Assembly: GCF_003008615.1 (NCBI RefSeq)
Contig: NZ_CP027657.1
Location: 4,216,001 to 4,280,000 of the forward strand
Direction of reading: 5' to 3'
DNA: 64,000 nt
From: Pseudomonas mendocina
Lineage (GTDB): Bacteria; Pseudomonadota; Gammaproteobacteria; Pseudomonadales; Pseudomonadaceae
Positions 35,308-44,646 of the stretch are shown here, in pieces. Numbering within the stretch: position 1 is the first letter of the stretch; each line of letters begins with the position of its first letter. The position numbers were made by a program, and so were the translations under genes. The notes below the pieces were generated by a model that did no database searches, was not told where the DNA came from, and saw only the letters and a list, made by a program, of their open reading frames with translations.

Positions 35308-36925
35308 ATGAGGGATAAGGAATCGTGTCGTTTGTTTTGTGGTTTTTATTTGCAGCTGATTCTGATGTTTACGGTGTTCTTCGTACCCGTGCATGCGTGG
35401 GCGGACTATGGGTGGTGGGACTTTATTGGCATAAATTCGCCGGATGTTAAGGGGCCTTATCCAAATGCTGAAATTGCCTGTCAAGTGGCAGTTGCCAGTA
35501 TCTGGTATAGGGGGGAGAAAAGGTTCACTCATCATGTAATGGGCAGCAGCGGTGATTCTGCAACTTGTCATGTAGAGCTCAAAGCATGCAGTACCTGTGA
35601 ATGGCAAGTTCCACAGCCTCCGCACTGGATTGACGGGGGGGGCTATATTGGCAATACGTAAGGGAACGCCTTGTTCATCGGGTAAGGGGGCTGACATCAA
35701 GAGTGGGGCGTGTTTCTTTGACCAGGGGAACCGTCAGGGGAGTCCTCCTGTTAGCTGTGCCACTCCACAGGACAAGAAAGGCAACCCCATATCGATACTG
35801 AGTGGTAACAAATACGCTCAAGAGTCCTTCTATCAAGGGAGCGATCCTTTTCCCGTGAAGCTGGAGTTGGTTTATAACAGTTTGGATAGGCAGTGGCGCC
35901 ACAATTACTCTACTACCCTTCATGAGACCAGTAGTGCGCTTGTTGTTGTATTCGCAGATGGACGATCCGCTGGCTATGATAAGCAAACGGGTGTACCGAT
36001 AAATGGTAGTGAACTCAGTCGTTTGGAAAGGATTGCAGATGGGTGGGTGCATTATTCTCACGGCGGCGAGCAGACGTTCTTTAATGCATCGGGTCGAGTG
36101 GTTCGTATAACGTTTCCTGGGCGGGGCACTGTAGAGTTGTCGTATTCGCCGGCCACCATCATTCGTTACCAATATAATGGTAGGAATTACACGCAGTCGC
36201 AGCGAAATATAAAGGTCAAAGGAAAAACTCAAGAATTGATGGTCGTGGAAAGGGATCAGGCGCGAGTTGTTTCTGCGAGTGTTGATGATAGTAGGTTTTA
36301 CTTTGATTGGGATGTGTCATTGATGCGTTTGAGCGAAGTTTCTTTCAGGTCGTCCCAAACTTCAGATTTGCAGAGCCGCAAGTACCACTACGAATCGATC
36401 TATGGCTCTCAACTTCTAACAGGTATTACCGATGAACGGGGTGTTAGGTATTCGACATGGACTTATGACCCGCAAGGGCGCGCGACCTCCAGCGAGCATT
36501 CCAGCGGGGCGGACAAGGTATCGATTATCTATAGCAACGACGACAGTTCTACCGTCATCAATCCTTTAGGTCAGAGGACGGTTTATCGCTTCGCTGATTT
36601 TGGCGGCGTAAGGCGAATCACGGCAATTGAGGGGGAGCCGTCTCCAAATTGCTCAAGCAGCAACTCGATCTTCACTTATGATGAACGTGGCTTGCTCAAG
36701 ACCAGGATCGACAACAAGGGCAACCGTACGACCTACGAGTACAACTCTCGTGGCCTTGAGGTATCCCGCACTGAAGCCAGTGGTACGCCCCAGGCGCGTA
36801 CTGTTACCACCGCATGGCACCCTGAGTTGTTCTTGCCGGTGACGATCACGGAGCCTGATCGCATTACCCAATACACCTATGACAGCCAGGGGCGGCAGAC
36901 CAGTCAGTCCATCACTCAACGCTGA
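35308..36925 (+). pseudogene. Exported RHS prefix protein, copy 2, with poly-G frameshift
   Basis: ATG at 35308 (site GGGGAGGGG) opens a 117-residue frame with a signal peptide (about 1-34) that ends at 35661. Within the run of eight G at 35635-35642 the frame that continues is shifted by one: seven G would join ...PPHWIDGG to AILAIRKGTPCSSG and give an intact protein of about 538 residues ending at 36925. The restored protein matches copy 1: the same Cys pattern in the first 110 residues, an RHS entry (GNPISILSGNKY), and YD repeats ending QYTYDSQGRQT. It may be phase-variable, a pseudogene or a sequencing error in the homopolymer. Confidence 0.75.
36788..36884 (+). repeat. 97-bp direct repeat, copy 2
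   Basis: Identical over 97 bases to 34952-35048; lies 41 bp before the end of the second prefix gene. Confidence 0.95.
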
Positions 36926-36944
36926 CCACAGAAGGAACTGAACA

Positions 36945-39602
36945 ATGAAAACCTTGTATTGCGGCAGCCTTCTATCGCTGGCTTTGGCTGTTGCTCTCGG
37001 TGCTGCGGGTGTGCAGGCCGCCGAGCGGAACTGGAGTTACACCTACAACAGCCAGGGTCTGATCGAAACGGCCAACGGACCTCGTACCGATGTCTCCGAC
37101 ATCACCACCTACGCCTATGACTCCCAGGGCCGCCTGACGACAGTTACCAATGCACTGAGCCATATCACCCAGCTGTCTAACTTCGACAATTACGGCAATC
37201 CCCAGACGGTGGTGGATGCCAATGGGGTAACCACATCGCTGGGCTATAGCCCCCAAGGTTGGCTGGCCTCGGTCAGTACGGCAGGCAGCACCACTAGTTT
37301 CGAGCACGATGCGATTGGGCAGATCACCAAGGTTACGCGTGGCGATGGAAGCTGGTTGGAATACAGTTGGAGCGCTGCGCGTCGCCTTACCGCGATCACC
37401 AACAACCGTGGGGAAAAAATCGAATATGACTATGACCCCATGGGTAACCGCACAGCCCAGCGGCTACGTGATGCCAGCAACAATCTGAGCCTGCAGCAGA
37501 GCTGGGCTTACGACGAGCTGGGCCGCCTGCTGCGTAGCGTGGGAGCAGCAGGACAGACCTCCCAATACGGCTACGACCTCAATGACAACTCCACGTTGAG
37601 TCGAACGCCCAAACAGCACAACACCACCCGCAGCTTCGATGCACTGGATCGCCTGGTTTCGAGCACCGATCCACTCAATGGCGTTACCCAACTGGCTTAT
37701 GACGCGCAGGACAACCTGACTCAGGTTCAGGATCCGCGCGGCATCACGACGCAATACGAGTACGACGGCCTGGGCAACCTGACTAGGCTGATCAGCCCGG
37801 ACAGCGGCACCACTACCTATGCCCACGATGCTGCGGGCAATGTGCTCAGCAAGACCGATGCTCGGGGCGTAGTCACTACCTACACCTACGATGCACTCAA
37901 TCGTCTGACTGGGCGCCAATATCCGGCAACTCCAGCCCTGAACGTCCAGTACCACTACGACATGACCGCCGATGGCAACCATGGCGTAGGCCGTTTGACC
38001 GCTATCCAGGATGCCAGTGGTGTACTGGGTTATTACTATGACGCGCGCGGAAATCTGACCGGGCAACTGCGATCAGTCGAAGTGGCCGGCACAGATCGCT
38101 ATAGCGGGCTTGGCTACGAATACGATGGCGCCAACCAACTGGCCAAGATCAGTTACTCCCTGGGGTTCAACATCCTCTATGCCCGCAACAGTGCCGGGCA
38201 GGTCAGCCAGGTACAGCTACAAATTGGCGACAATCCTCCTGATGCCCTTGCAAGCCAGATCGAATACCTGCCGTTTGGTCCGCTCAAAAGCCTGACTTGG
38301 GCCAACGGTCTGAGCCTGTCGCGAAGCTACGACCAGGACTACAGGCTGACTCACCAAGAGGTCGCTACCTGGACCAGCACCTACGGTTACGACGCCAACA
38401 GCAATATCGAATCACTGCAAAGCAGCTTGTTCGGAGATCTCACCTACAGCTACGACGCACTGGATCGGCTCACGTCTGAGCATAAGGAAGACCTGCAGCA
38501 GAGCTATAGCTATGACGCTGTAGGGAACCGGCTCAGCAGAACTTCGACCCCGATCGTTAATGGCAGCCCGCAGGCCGGCTCGACTGTAGCGCTCAACTAC
38601 GCGACCAGTAGTAACCGCCTCAGCGAAATCGCGGGCTTTCCTGTCATTAGCGATGCTGCAGGCAACCTGACTCAGGATCGCCCAGCCCGACAGATGGAGT
38701 ACGACGAACAGAACCGGCTGGCACGGGTAAAAAGTGGTGGCGTAACGGTTGCCGAGTACCGTTACAACGCCTTGGGACAGCGTACCCACAAGATCACCAC
38801 GACCGGTACCACGACCTTCCTCTATGACCCCAGTGGTCAGTTGCTGGAGGAGACCTTCTACAACACCGCAGGCCAGCAGCAGAGCAGTCAATTCTACGTC
38901 TGGTTGGATAACCTCCCGCTCGGCGGCATTACCGTCATCTATGGTGCCAATGGTGCAATTGCCTCGAGCGAGCCGTTCTTTTTGCATTTCGATCATCTGG
39001 GCACACCGCGGGTTGCTACCAACGCCAATCTGCAACCTGTATGGACGTGGGCATCTGATGCCTTTGGTATTGGCGCTGCAAGTGGCAGCCTGACCATCAA
39101 TCTGCGTTTCCCAGGGCAGTACTATGACCAAGAAAGTGGTCTGCACTACAACTACTTCAGGGATTACGACCCCGAAACCGGGCGGTACGTGGAAAGCGAT
39201 CCGATTGGGCTATTTGATGGCCCCAACACCTACAGTTATGTATATGGAAACCCTCTCGTCTATTCAGATCCAAGCGGGTTATGCGGAGTTGGCTCAAGCA
39301 TGGAAATTTACTTTGATCGATATAAGGGATTTCAAACTCGCTGTGTTCTAAATCCGCCCCCGCCAAACCCTGAAGCAAAGTGCATGACTGCAGAGTGTGT
39401 AATGCGTAACGGGGATGGTCGAGACACAAGGGGTACTCCAAACTGTCAAATCATGTGTAGGATTCCGACCCTACCTTGCGCCCTTGCCGGGGGGCCATTT
39501 ACACCTCAAGGGGTTGCTTGCAGAGCATCAGTGACTGCAGTGGTGTGCTCAACTATTTGTGACAACGATGAAGAGGCGAAACAGTGTCCAAATGATCAGT
39601 AA
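36945..39602 (+). CDS. Exported RHS core protein with cysteine-rich C-terminal domain
   Basis: An 885-residue protein with a signal peptide at about 1-25 (QAA-E). About 30 YD repeats (e.g. TYAYDSQGRLT, TQYEYDGLGNLTRL) form the shell, and the RHS-associated core with LRFPGQYYDQESGLHYNYFR and GRYVESDPIGL lies near 725-755; it ends at YSDPSGL near residue 780. The remaining 105 residues carry about ten cysteines and have no homology I recognise; by analogy with RHS toxins this is the polymorphic toxin tip. The gene starts 19 bp after copy 2 of the prefix with its own AAGGAA site. The stop overlaps the next small gene. Confidence 0.85.
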   Translation: MKTLYCGSLLSLALAVALGAAGVQAAERNWSYTYNSQGLIETANGPRTDVSDITTYAYDSQGRLTTVTNALSHITQLSNFDNYGNPQTVVDANGVTTSLGYSPQGWLASVSTAGSTTSFEHDAIGQITKVTRGDGSWLEYSWSAARRLTAITNNRGEKIEYDYDPMGNRTAQRLRDASNNLSLQQSWAYDELGRLLRSVGAAGQTSQYGYDLNDNSTLSRTPKQHNTTRSFDALDRLVSSTDPLNGVTQLAYDAQDNLTQVQDPRGITTQYEYDGLGNLTRLISPDSGTTTYAHDAAGNVLSKTDARGVVTTYTYDALNRLTGRQYPATPALNVQYHYDMTADGNHGVGRLTAIQDASGVLGYYYDARGNLTGQLRSVEVAGTDRYSGLGYEYDGANQLAKISYSLGFNILYARNSAGQVSQVQLQIGDNPPDALASQIEYLPFGPLKSLTWANGLSLSRSYDQDYRLTHQEVATWTSTYGYDANSNIESLQSSLFGDLTYSYDALDRLTSEHKEDLQQSYSYDAVGNRLSRTSTPIVNGSPQAGSTVALNYATSSNRLSEIAGFPVISDAAGNLTQDRPARQMEYDEQNRLARVKSGGVTVAEYRYNALGQRTHKITTTGTTTFLYDPSGQLLEETFYNTAGQQQSSQFYVWLDNLPLGGITVIYGANGAIASSEPFFLHFDHLGTPRVATNANLQPVWTWASDAFGIGAASGSLTINLRFPGQYYDQESGLHYNYFRDYDPETGRYVESDPIGLFDGPNTYSYVYGNPLVYSDPSGLCGVGSSMEIYFDRYKGFQTRCVLNPPPPNPEAKCMTAECVMRNGDGRDTRGTPNCQIMCRIPTLPCALAGGPFTPQGVACRASVTAVVCSTICDNDEEAKQCPNDQ

Positions 39603-39879
39603 ACTGACATCACAGTGCCCGCACTGCGGGAAATTTATGCACTCCATGAACTTCGACAGCAACGGCATGGCGACATGTAATCGCTGCCACTCAAAAGTCA
39701 AGTCAGAAAATTACCGGACAGTAACGCTGGCAGCAAACCTATTGTTCTTCTTTGCAATACTTCCATTCAATTCGATTGTTTTCTCAGGAGTTAGCTTTTG
39801 GATTGCCGACGTTGTCGGAGCTGCGTTAGCTTTTATCTTCACGACCCTATGGCTAGAAGTTAGCCTTGTAGAAGAGTAA
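39592..39879 (+). CDS. Zinc-ribbon two-helix membrane protein, candidate RHS immunity protein
   Basis: A 95-residue protein: an N-terminal zinc ribbon with CPHC and CNRC pairs at about 9-12 and 28-31, then two predicted membrane helices (about 42-60 and 63-83). The ATG at 39592 overlaps the RHS stop by 11 bases. Small genes directly after RHS toxins usually encode the immunity protein; a membrane location fits a toxin acting at the envelope. No family recognised. Confidence 0.6.
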   Translation: MISKLTSQCPHCGKFMHSMNFDSNGMATCNRCHSKVKSENYRTVTLAANLLFFFAILPFNSIVFSGVSFWIADVVGAALAFIFTTLWLEVSLVEE

Positions 39880-39884
39880 CTCTC

Positions 39885-39922
39885 ATTTATGCTGTACGAA
39901 TGCCAGCCCGTGCAGCATAAAT
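39885..39922 (+). terminator. Hairpin after the RHS locus
   Basis: Ten-bp inverted repeat ATTTATGCTG/CAGCATAAAT around an 18-base loop, six bases after the stop of the membrane protein gene. No T run directly follows. The rest of 39923-40092 holds nothing clear. Confidence 0.4.
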
Positions 39923-40092
39923 ATGTACACTCTTTTAGTTGTCACTAACAGTCTGGTCATATCATATTTACCAGCACCTCGTTCAGACTTTTTCGATTCT
40001 AGAGTGTCAGGTTTTACCGGCACAGCGTTCAAGTGGGTGCAGCGCCTGCAGATATGGCGCTGTAGGCAGCATCCACTGGCCTTTCGCAGTCC

Positions 40093-41154
40093 TCACTCCG
40101 GCAACCGAACCTTCTTCTTCGCCCCAAACAGATTCCAGCTGGCCACGAACAGCGCCGCGACCAGCGGCCCGATCACGAAGCCGTTGAGGCCCAGCAGGGC
40201 CAGGCCGCCGAGGGTGGAAATCAGGATCAGGTAGTCGGGCATGCGGGTGTCCTTGCCGACCAGGATGGGGCGCAGGATGTTGTCCACCAGGCCGATTACC
40301 AGCACGCCGAAGACGGTAAGGGTTATACCTTGCCAAAGGCTACCGCTGAGCAATAGGTAAGCCGCAACTGGCGCCCAGACGATGCCGGCGCCGGCCGCTG
40401 GCAGCAGTGACAGAAAGGCCATCAGTACACCCCACAGCAGCGGGCTGTAGATACCCAGAACCCAGAAAATCAGGCCGCCGAGTGCACCCTGTAGCGCGGC
40501 GATCACGACGTTGCCCTTCACCGTGGCACGCACCACGCGGGTGAACTTGATCTGCAGGCGACGTTTGGTGCTATCGGCCAGCGGAATGGTCGCGCGGATT
40601 TTGTGTACCAGATCCTTGCCGTCGCGCAGCAGGAAGAACAGCAGGTACAGCATCACGAAGAAGCCGATGAAGAACTCGAAGGTGCCCTGGCCGATGGCGA
40701 ACACCTTGGTGGCCAGGTATTGGCTGCCGGCCATGGCGCCTTTGGAGATCTGTTCGCGCAAGCCTTCGAGGTTGGAAATACCGACACGGTCGAGTTGTTC
40801 CTGCATCGAGGGGGGCAGCATCTGGATGATGCTGGTGACGTAGGCGCCGGCATCCAGCTCACCTGACTCCAGCTTCTGATAGAGGCTGGTGCCTTCGGCC
40901 ACTACCGCCGATGTGATGAAGATCACCGGCAGAATCGCCACCAGCAGGCAGATGATCAATGTCAGCAGGGCGGCAAGGTTGCGTTTGTCGCCGATACGCC
41001 GTGTCAGACGCTGTTGCAGCGGCGCGAACACCACGGCCAGCACCACGGCCCAGAACACGGCGCCGTAGAACGGCAGCAGTATCCAGAAGAAGGCAACCGT
41101 CACCAGGACGAGCAGCAGGATGAAGGTTTTCTGTTCGAAGGTCGGGCTTGGCAT
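40093..41154 (-). CDS. AI-2E family (PerM-type) transporter
   Basis: A 353-residue membrane protein with about eight helices. FAPLQQRLTRRIGDKRNLAA near residue 45, GSQYLATKVFAIGQGTFEFFIGFFVMLYLLFFLLRDG-like helices and the terminal DNILRPILVGKDTRMPDYLI with GLALLGLNGFVIGPLVAAL are signature parts of the AI-2E exporter family (YdiK/PerM/TqsA). The start at 41154 replaces the ORF start 41322, which overlaps the divergent methyltransferase promoter. Its real substrate is unknown. Confidence 0.88.
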   Translation of the reverse strand: MPSPTFEQKTFILLLVLVTVAFFWILLPFYGAVFWAVVLAVVFAPLQQRLTRRIGDKRNLAALLTLIICLLVAILPVIFITSAVVAEGTSLYQKLESGELDAGAYVTSIIQMLPPSMQEQLDRVGISNLEGLREQISKGAMAGSQYLATKVFAIGQGTFEFFIGFFVMLYLLFFLLRDGKDLVHKIRATIPLADSTKRRLQIKFTRVVRATVKGNVVIAALQGALGGLIFWVLGIYSPLLWGVLMAFLSLLPAAGAGIVWAPVAAYLLLSGSLWQGITLTVFGVLVIGLVDNILRPILVGKDTRMPDYLILISTLGGLALLGLNGFVIGPLVAALFVASWNLFGAKKKVRLPE

Positions 41155-41302
41155 ATCGGGCTCGTCGGGAAGGGGCATGCCAGTTAGTCCCCCGAAGCTC
41201 TGGCAAAGTGCCCACAAAGTTGGATTGGAGCGAGGCGCGGCAGGGTTTGACAGCTCTGGGATACTGAAAAGCGTGAGCACGATCATTCGGCGGAGGTTTG
41301 CC

Positions 41303-42007
41303 ATGCGTGACGAGGAACTCAAGGCGCTGTTCGACCAGCAGGCGGCTGGTTATGACAAGCAGTGGGCGGGGATGGCGCCGATTCGCGAGGCGCTGTATCG
41401 GCTGCTCGACTCGCTGTTCGTAGGGCTGCCGGCCGATGCGCGGATTCTTTGCGTGGGCGCTGGCACGGGAGCGGAAATCGCGCATCTGGCCGAGCGCTTT
41501 CCCGCTTGGCGCTTCACTGCGCTCGACCCGTCCGGGGCGATGCTGGAGGTGTGCCGCCAGCGTGCGCAGCGGGGCGGCTTCCTGCAGCGTTGCGAGTTTC
41601 ACGAAGGCTACCTCGATACGCTGGCAGCGGGGCCGGCCTATGACGGCGCTACCTGTTTTCTGGTGTCGCAGTTCCTGCTTGAACCGGCGGCACGCACTGG
41701 CTTCTTCCGCCAGATCGCGCAGCGCCTGAAACCGGGAGGGCTGCTGGCCAATGCCGACCTGGCATCGGACATTCACTCGCCAGCCTACGAGATGCTGCTG
41801 CCTGGCTGGATGACGCTGATGTCATCGGCTGGCGTCGATGCGCAGATGCTGGAGCGGGCGCGAGCAGCCTATGCCCGTGATGTGGCGGTGCTGCCGACGC
41901 AGCAGGTGGCCGACATCATCCAGGCGGCGGGCTTCGAGGCGCCCGTGCAGTTCTTCCAGGCGGGGCTGATGCACGGTTGGTTATGCCGGCGCGAAGCTGG
42001 CGTTTGA
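41303..42007 (+). CDS. Class I SAM-dependent methyltransferase
   Basis: A 234-residue Rossmann methyltransferase. Motif I is ILCVGAGTGAE near residue 50, motif II FTALDPSGAM near 75, and LKPGGLLANADL near 148 is the post-motif III loop. An N-terminal FDQQAAGYDKQW is typical of the small-molecule/tRNA cmoA-like relatives. CGGAGG eight bases upstream supports ATG at 41303. The acceptor substrate is unknown. Confidence 0.85.
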   Translation: MRDEELKALFDQQAAGYDKQWAGMAPIREALYRLLDSLFVGLPADARILCVGAGTGAEIAHLAERFPAWRFTALDPSGAMLEVCRQRAQRGGFLQRCEFHEGYLDTLAAGPAYDGATCFLVSQFLLEPAARTGFFRQIAQRLKPGGLLANADLASDIHSPAYEMLLPGWMTLMSSAGVDAQMLERARAAYARDVAVLPTQQVADIIQAAGFEAPVQFFQAGLMHGWLCRREAGV

Positions 42008-42017
42008 GAAGAACTCT

Positions 42018-42407
42018 CTACTCGTAGCGTGTATTGCCTTCGCGGTCGCGCTGGTAGTGGCGGTCGAAGGGGAAGGGCGGCAGCCAGGCTTCACGGCGGA
42101 TCGTCCACAGCTCATAGGTGGGCGTGAACTGATCCGGTGCATCCAGCGAGCCGACGTTCACTTCGATTTCATCCGCCGAGCGCGAGAACACTGGCGAGCC
42201 ACAACGGGGGCAGAAATGGCGACCGGCATAGTGGCCAGTCTCGCCCTCTATCGTGACCGCCTCCTGCGGGAAGATGGCCGAGGTGTGGAAGAGGGCGCCG
42301 TGGTGCTTGCGACAGTCCAGGCAGTGGCAGACGCCGACCCGATAAGGCTGGCCGCGGGTTTCGAAACGTACCTGGCCGCACAGGCAACCGCCGCTGTGTC
42401 GATCCAT
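42018..42407 (-). CDS. GFA-family zinc protein
   Basis: A 129-residue protein of the glutathione-dependent formaldehyde-activating (GFA/CENP-V) fold. The zinc cysteines appear as GGCLCGQVRF, CHCLDCRK and FCPRCGSP, in the family order. ATG at 42407 is preferred over the ORF start 42449 since the domain begins right there. Despite the family name, most members have no proven formaldehyde role. It is convergent with the methyltransferase gene. Confidence 0.88.
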   Translation of the reverse strand: MDRHSGGCLCGQVRFETRGQPYRVGVCHCLDCRKHHGALFHTSAIFPQEAVTIEGETGHYAGRHFCPRCGSPVFSRSADEIEVNVGSLDAPDQFTPTYELWTIRREAWLPPFPFDRHYQRDREGNTRYE

Positions 42408-42461
42408 CTTCTTGTCCTCTGGTGATGGGGGCACCCGCCAGCCTAGCAAAGGCTTGCCGCG

Positions 42462-43079
42462 CTATCGGTGCTGACTGGCAAGCGCCAGCAGGGCGCCGAA
42501 GCCGATCAGCAGGCCACCGAACAGGCGGTCGATCCACAGCCTGGCGGCCAGCAGTCGGTCGCGCACGGCGCCGGTGGAAAAGCACAGGGCGACCAGCGTG
42601 AACCAGCCGATATGAGCCAGGGCGATGAAAGCGCCATAGCCCAGTTGCGTGGCCAGGCCCGTGCCAGGCTGCACCACCTGCATGAACAGGCTGACGATGA
42701 ACACCGCTGTCTTCGGGTTGAGTGCGTTGGTCAGCAGGCCGGTGCGTAGTGCGGCACTGTCTGCCGGCGGGGGTTGCTGACTGTTGGTTGCTGCGCTGTC
42801 GGGTTTGCTCAGCAGCAGCTTCACGCCAAGGTAGATCAGGTAGGCCGCTCCGGCCAGTTTGAGAGCGTTGAACAGCCAGGTCGATTGCTGCAGCAGCAGA
42901 CCGACGCCGAGCAGGGTGTAGCCAACGTGGATCAATACACCCAGGCCGATGCCCAGCGCCGTTAGCACACCGGCACGGCGCGACAACAGCAGGCTGTTGC
43001 GGGTGACCAGGGCGAAATCCGCTCCGGGGCTGATCACGGCAAGCAGGGTAATGGTGATTACAGCTATCCATTCGGTCAT
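42462..43079 (-). CDS. LysE/RhtB-family exporter
   Basis: A 205-residue inner-membrane exporter with about six helices. ISPGADFALVTRNSL near residue 15 and GLLTNALNPKTAVFIVSLFMQ near 118 are the two conserved family motifs. Members export amino acids or homoserine lactones. Start ATG at 43079; it is divergent from a LysR gene that could regulate it (64 bp gap), as often seen in this family. Confidence 0.9.
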   Translation of the reverse strand: MTEWIAVITITLLAVISPGADFALVTRNSLLLSRRAGVLTALGIGLGVLIHVGYTLLGVGLLLQQSTWLFNALKLAGAAYLIYLGVKLLLSKPDSAATNSQQPPPADSAALRTGLLTNALNPKTAVFIVSLFMQVVQPGTGLATQLGYGAFIALAHIGWFTLVALCFSTGAVRDRLLAARLWIDRLFGGLLIGFGALLALASQHR

Positions 43080-43143
43080 GGCGTACTCTTGCGTTCGTTG
43101 AGGCTTAGCCAATTATTCCGATGATCAACAGCGATGAATAACG

Positions 43144-44058
43144 ATGAGTTCTGACATAGATGGTGAGCTAAACGCACAGATGGGTGATGCGCGTTTGCCC
43201 TCGCTGCTGGCGCTGCGCTGTTTCGAAGCGGCGGCGCGCTGCGAGAACTTCAGCCGCGCCGCTCAGGAGCTGCACCTGACCCATGGCGCGGTCAGTCGGG
43301 CGGTGCGTTTGCTGGAAGACGACCTGGGCGTCGAGTTGTTCGAGCGGCGCAATCGTCGGGTGTTTCTCAACGACGCGGGACGCAAGCTGGCGCGCGCGGT
43401 GAGCGATGGAATGGGGCTGATGCGCCAGGCCACGCGCGAGCTTCGTGCCAGTGTCCGGCAGATGCGACCGCTGGCGTTGTCCTGTGAGCCGACGCTGTTG
43501 ATGCGCTGGCTGATACCGCGCTGGAGCGCGTTTCAGGCGCGTCAGCCGGAGCGGGAGATTCATCTGCTGGCGGGCGGTGGGCCGTTCTCCTTCGAGGCGG
43601 GGATCGACCTGGCCATCCGCCGCGATGACTTCCCCTGGCCGGCTGGCTATCACGCCGAAACGCTGTTTGCCGAGCGGGTCGGGCCGGTCTGCCGGGCGGA
43701 CAAGGTCGAGCAATGGTTCACTGCCAGCGGCCTGCGCTCGGATGCGCCGCTGTTGCATACGCGCACTCGGCCGAGCGCCTGGGCGGAGTGGGCGAATGCC
43801 GCTGGTGCCAGCGCTGCCGATGGCCCTGCGCAGACCTTCGAACATTTCTACTTCAGCCTGCAGGCTGCGGTGGCCGGCCTGGGCGTGGCCATCGGGCCAT
43901 GGCACCTGGTGCGCGACGACATCGACAGCGGGTTGTTGGTCGCACCGCTTGGTTTCGTCGAGGACGGTTCGCGCTACTGCCTGCTCTCACCCGATGCGCC
44001 GGCGCCTGAGAGCCTGCAGGCCGAATTGCTGGCCTGGCTGCGGGAAGTGGGAAGGTAG
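43144..44058 (+). CDS. LysR-family regulator
   Basis: A 304-residue LysR protein. The winged helix is at about 17-75 (LLALRCFEAAARCENFSRAA, VSRAVRLLEDDLGVELF), the effector domain follows with RWLIPRWSAFQA and GLGVAIGPWHLV, close to the GcvA/AmpR subgroup. No good Shine-Dalgarno stands before 43144; the in-frame ATG at 43180 is an alternative. It is divergent from the LysE exporter and probably controls it. Confidence 0.85.
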   Translation: MSSDIDGELNAQMGDARLPSLLALRCFEAAARCENFSRAAQELHLTHGAVSRAVRLLEDDLGVELFERRNRRVFLNDAGRKLARAVSDGMGLMRQATRELRASVRQMRPLALSCEPTLLMRWLIPRWSAFQARQPEREIHLLAGGGPFSFEAGIDLAIRRDDFPWPAGYHAETLFAERVGPVCRADKVEQWFTASGLRSDAPLLHTRTRPSAWAEWANAAGASAADGPAQTFEHFYFSLQAAVAGLGVAIGPWHLVRDDIDSGLLVAPLGFVEDGSRYCLLSPDAPAPESLQAELLAWLREVGR

Positions 44059-44066
44059 CCGGTTCT

Positions 44067-44420
44067 TTACAGGCGATCCAGCTCGCGCACGACCTTCGCC
44101 CATTCCGATCTCAGGGTGCGGCGCAGGCAGGCGATGAAGAGGCGGTCGCGCAGGCGCCGCAGCGGCCAGCGTTGTCGGGCGGCCTGGTTACGCTCGATGG
44201 TTTCGCTGAGCCAGACGCTGTCGAAGCCTGTCCAGATCGGTGGGATGGGCGCGAGCAGGTTGGTGTAGCACGCCGGGGCAACGTCTTCGTAGAAGGCAGC
44301 TTCCGCCGTGGTACGGTCGAAATTGGCGAGCTGGCGGGCAATGCCGGCGTAGTCGACTTCGTTGTCGACGAATACCTCCGACAGCGCCGACCACAGCTGG
44401 ATGCGTTCTTCGCGGGTCAT
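44067..44420 (-). CDS. Conserved small protein of unknown function (DUF7079-like)
   Basis: A 117-residue helical protein: REERIQLWSALSEVFVDNEV at the start and YTNLLAPIPPIWTGFD in the middle. The layout recalls a family of unknown function (DUF7079), recalled with low certainty. Several Trp and Arg residues, no signal peptide. It is convergent with the LysR gene (8 bp between stops). Confidence 0.6.
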   Translation of the reverse strand: MTREERIQLWSALSEVFVDNEVDYAGIARQLANFDRTTAEAAFYEDVAPACYTNLLAPIPPIWTGFDSVWLSETIERNQAARQRWPLRRLRDRLFIACLRRTLRSEWAKVVRELDRL

Positions 44421-44646
44421 CTCGTTCTGCTCAATTGCGTGTCATGAATGCCGCCTGGTACAGGGTGAGACTGTAAGGGCTGGCGTGCATCCTGGCCATC
44501 GGCTGTGGGCTGCTGCGAAGCCTTGGCGGCATGTATCATCGGGAGTCTGTTTTCGCGTTCGAACCTGCATGTGGGGTTCGGCCACGCCGCTACTGTTTCG
44601 TATCCGGGGCCATGACACCGGCCCGTCCTTTGCGAGTGATGACACC

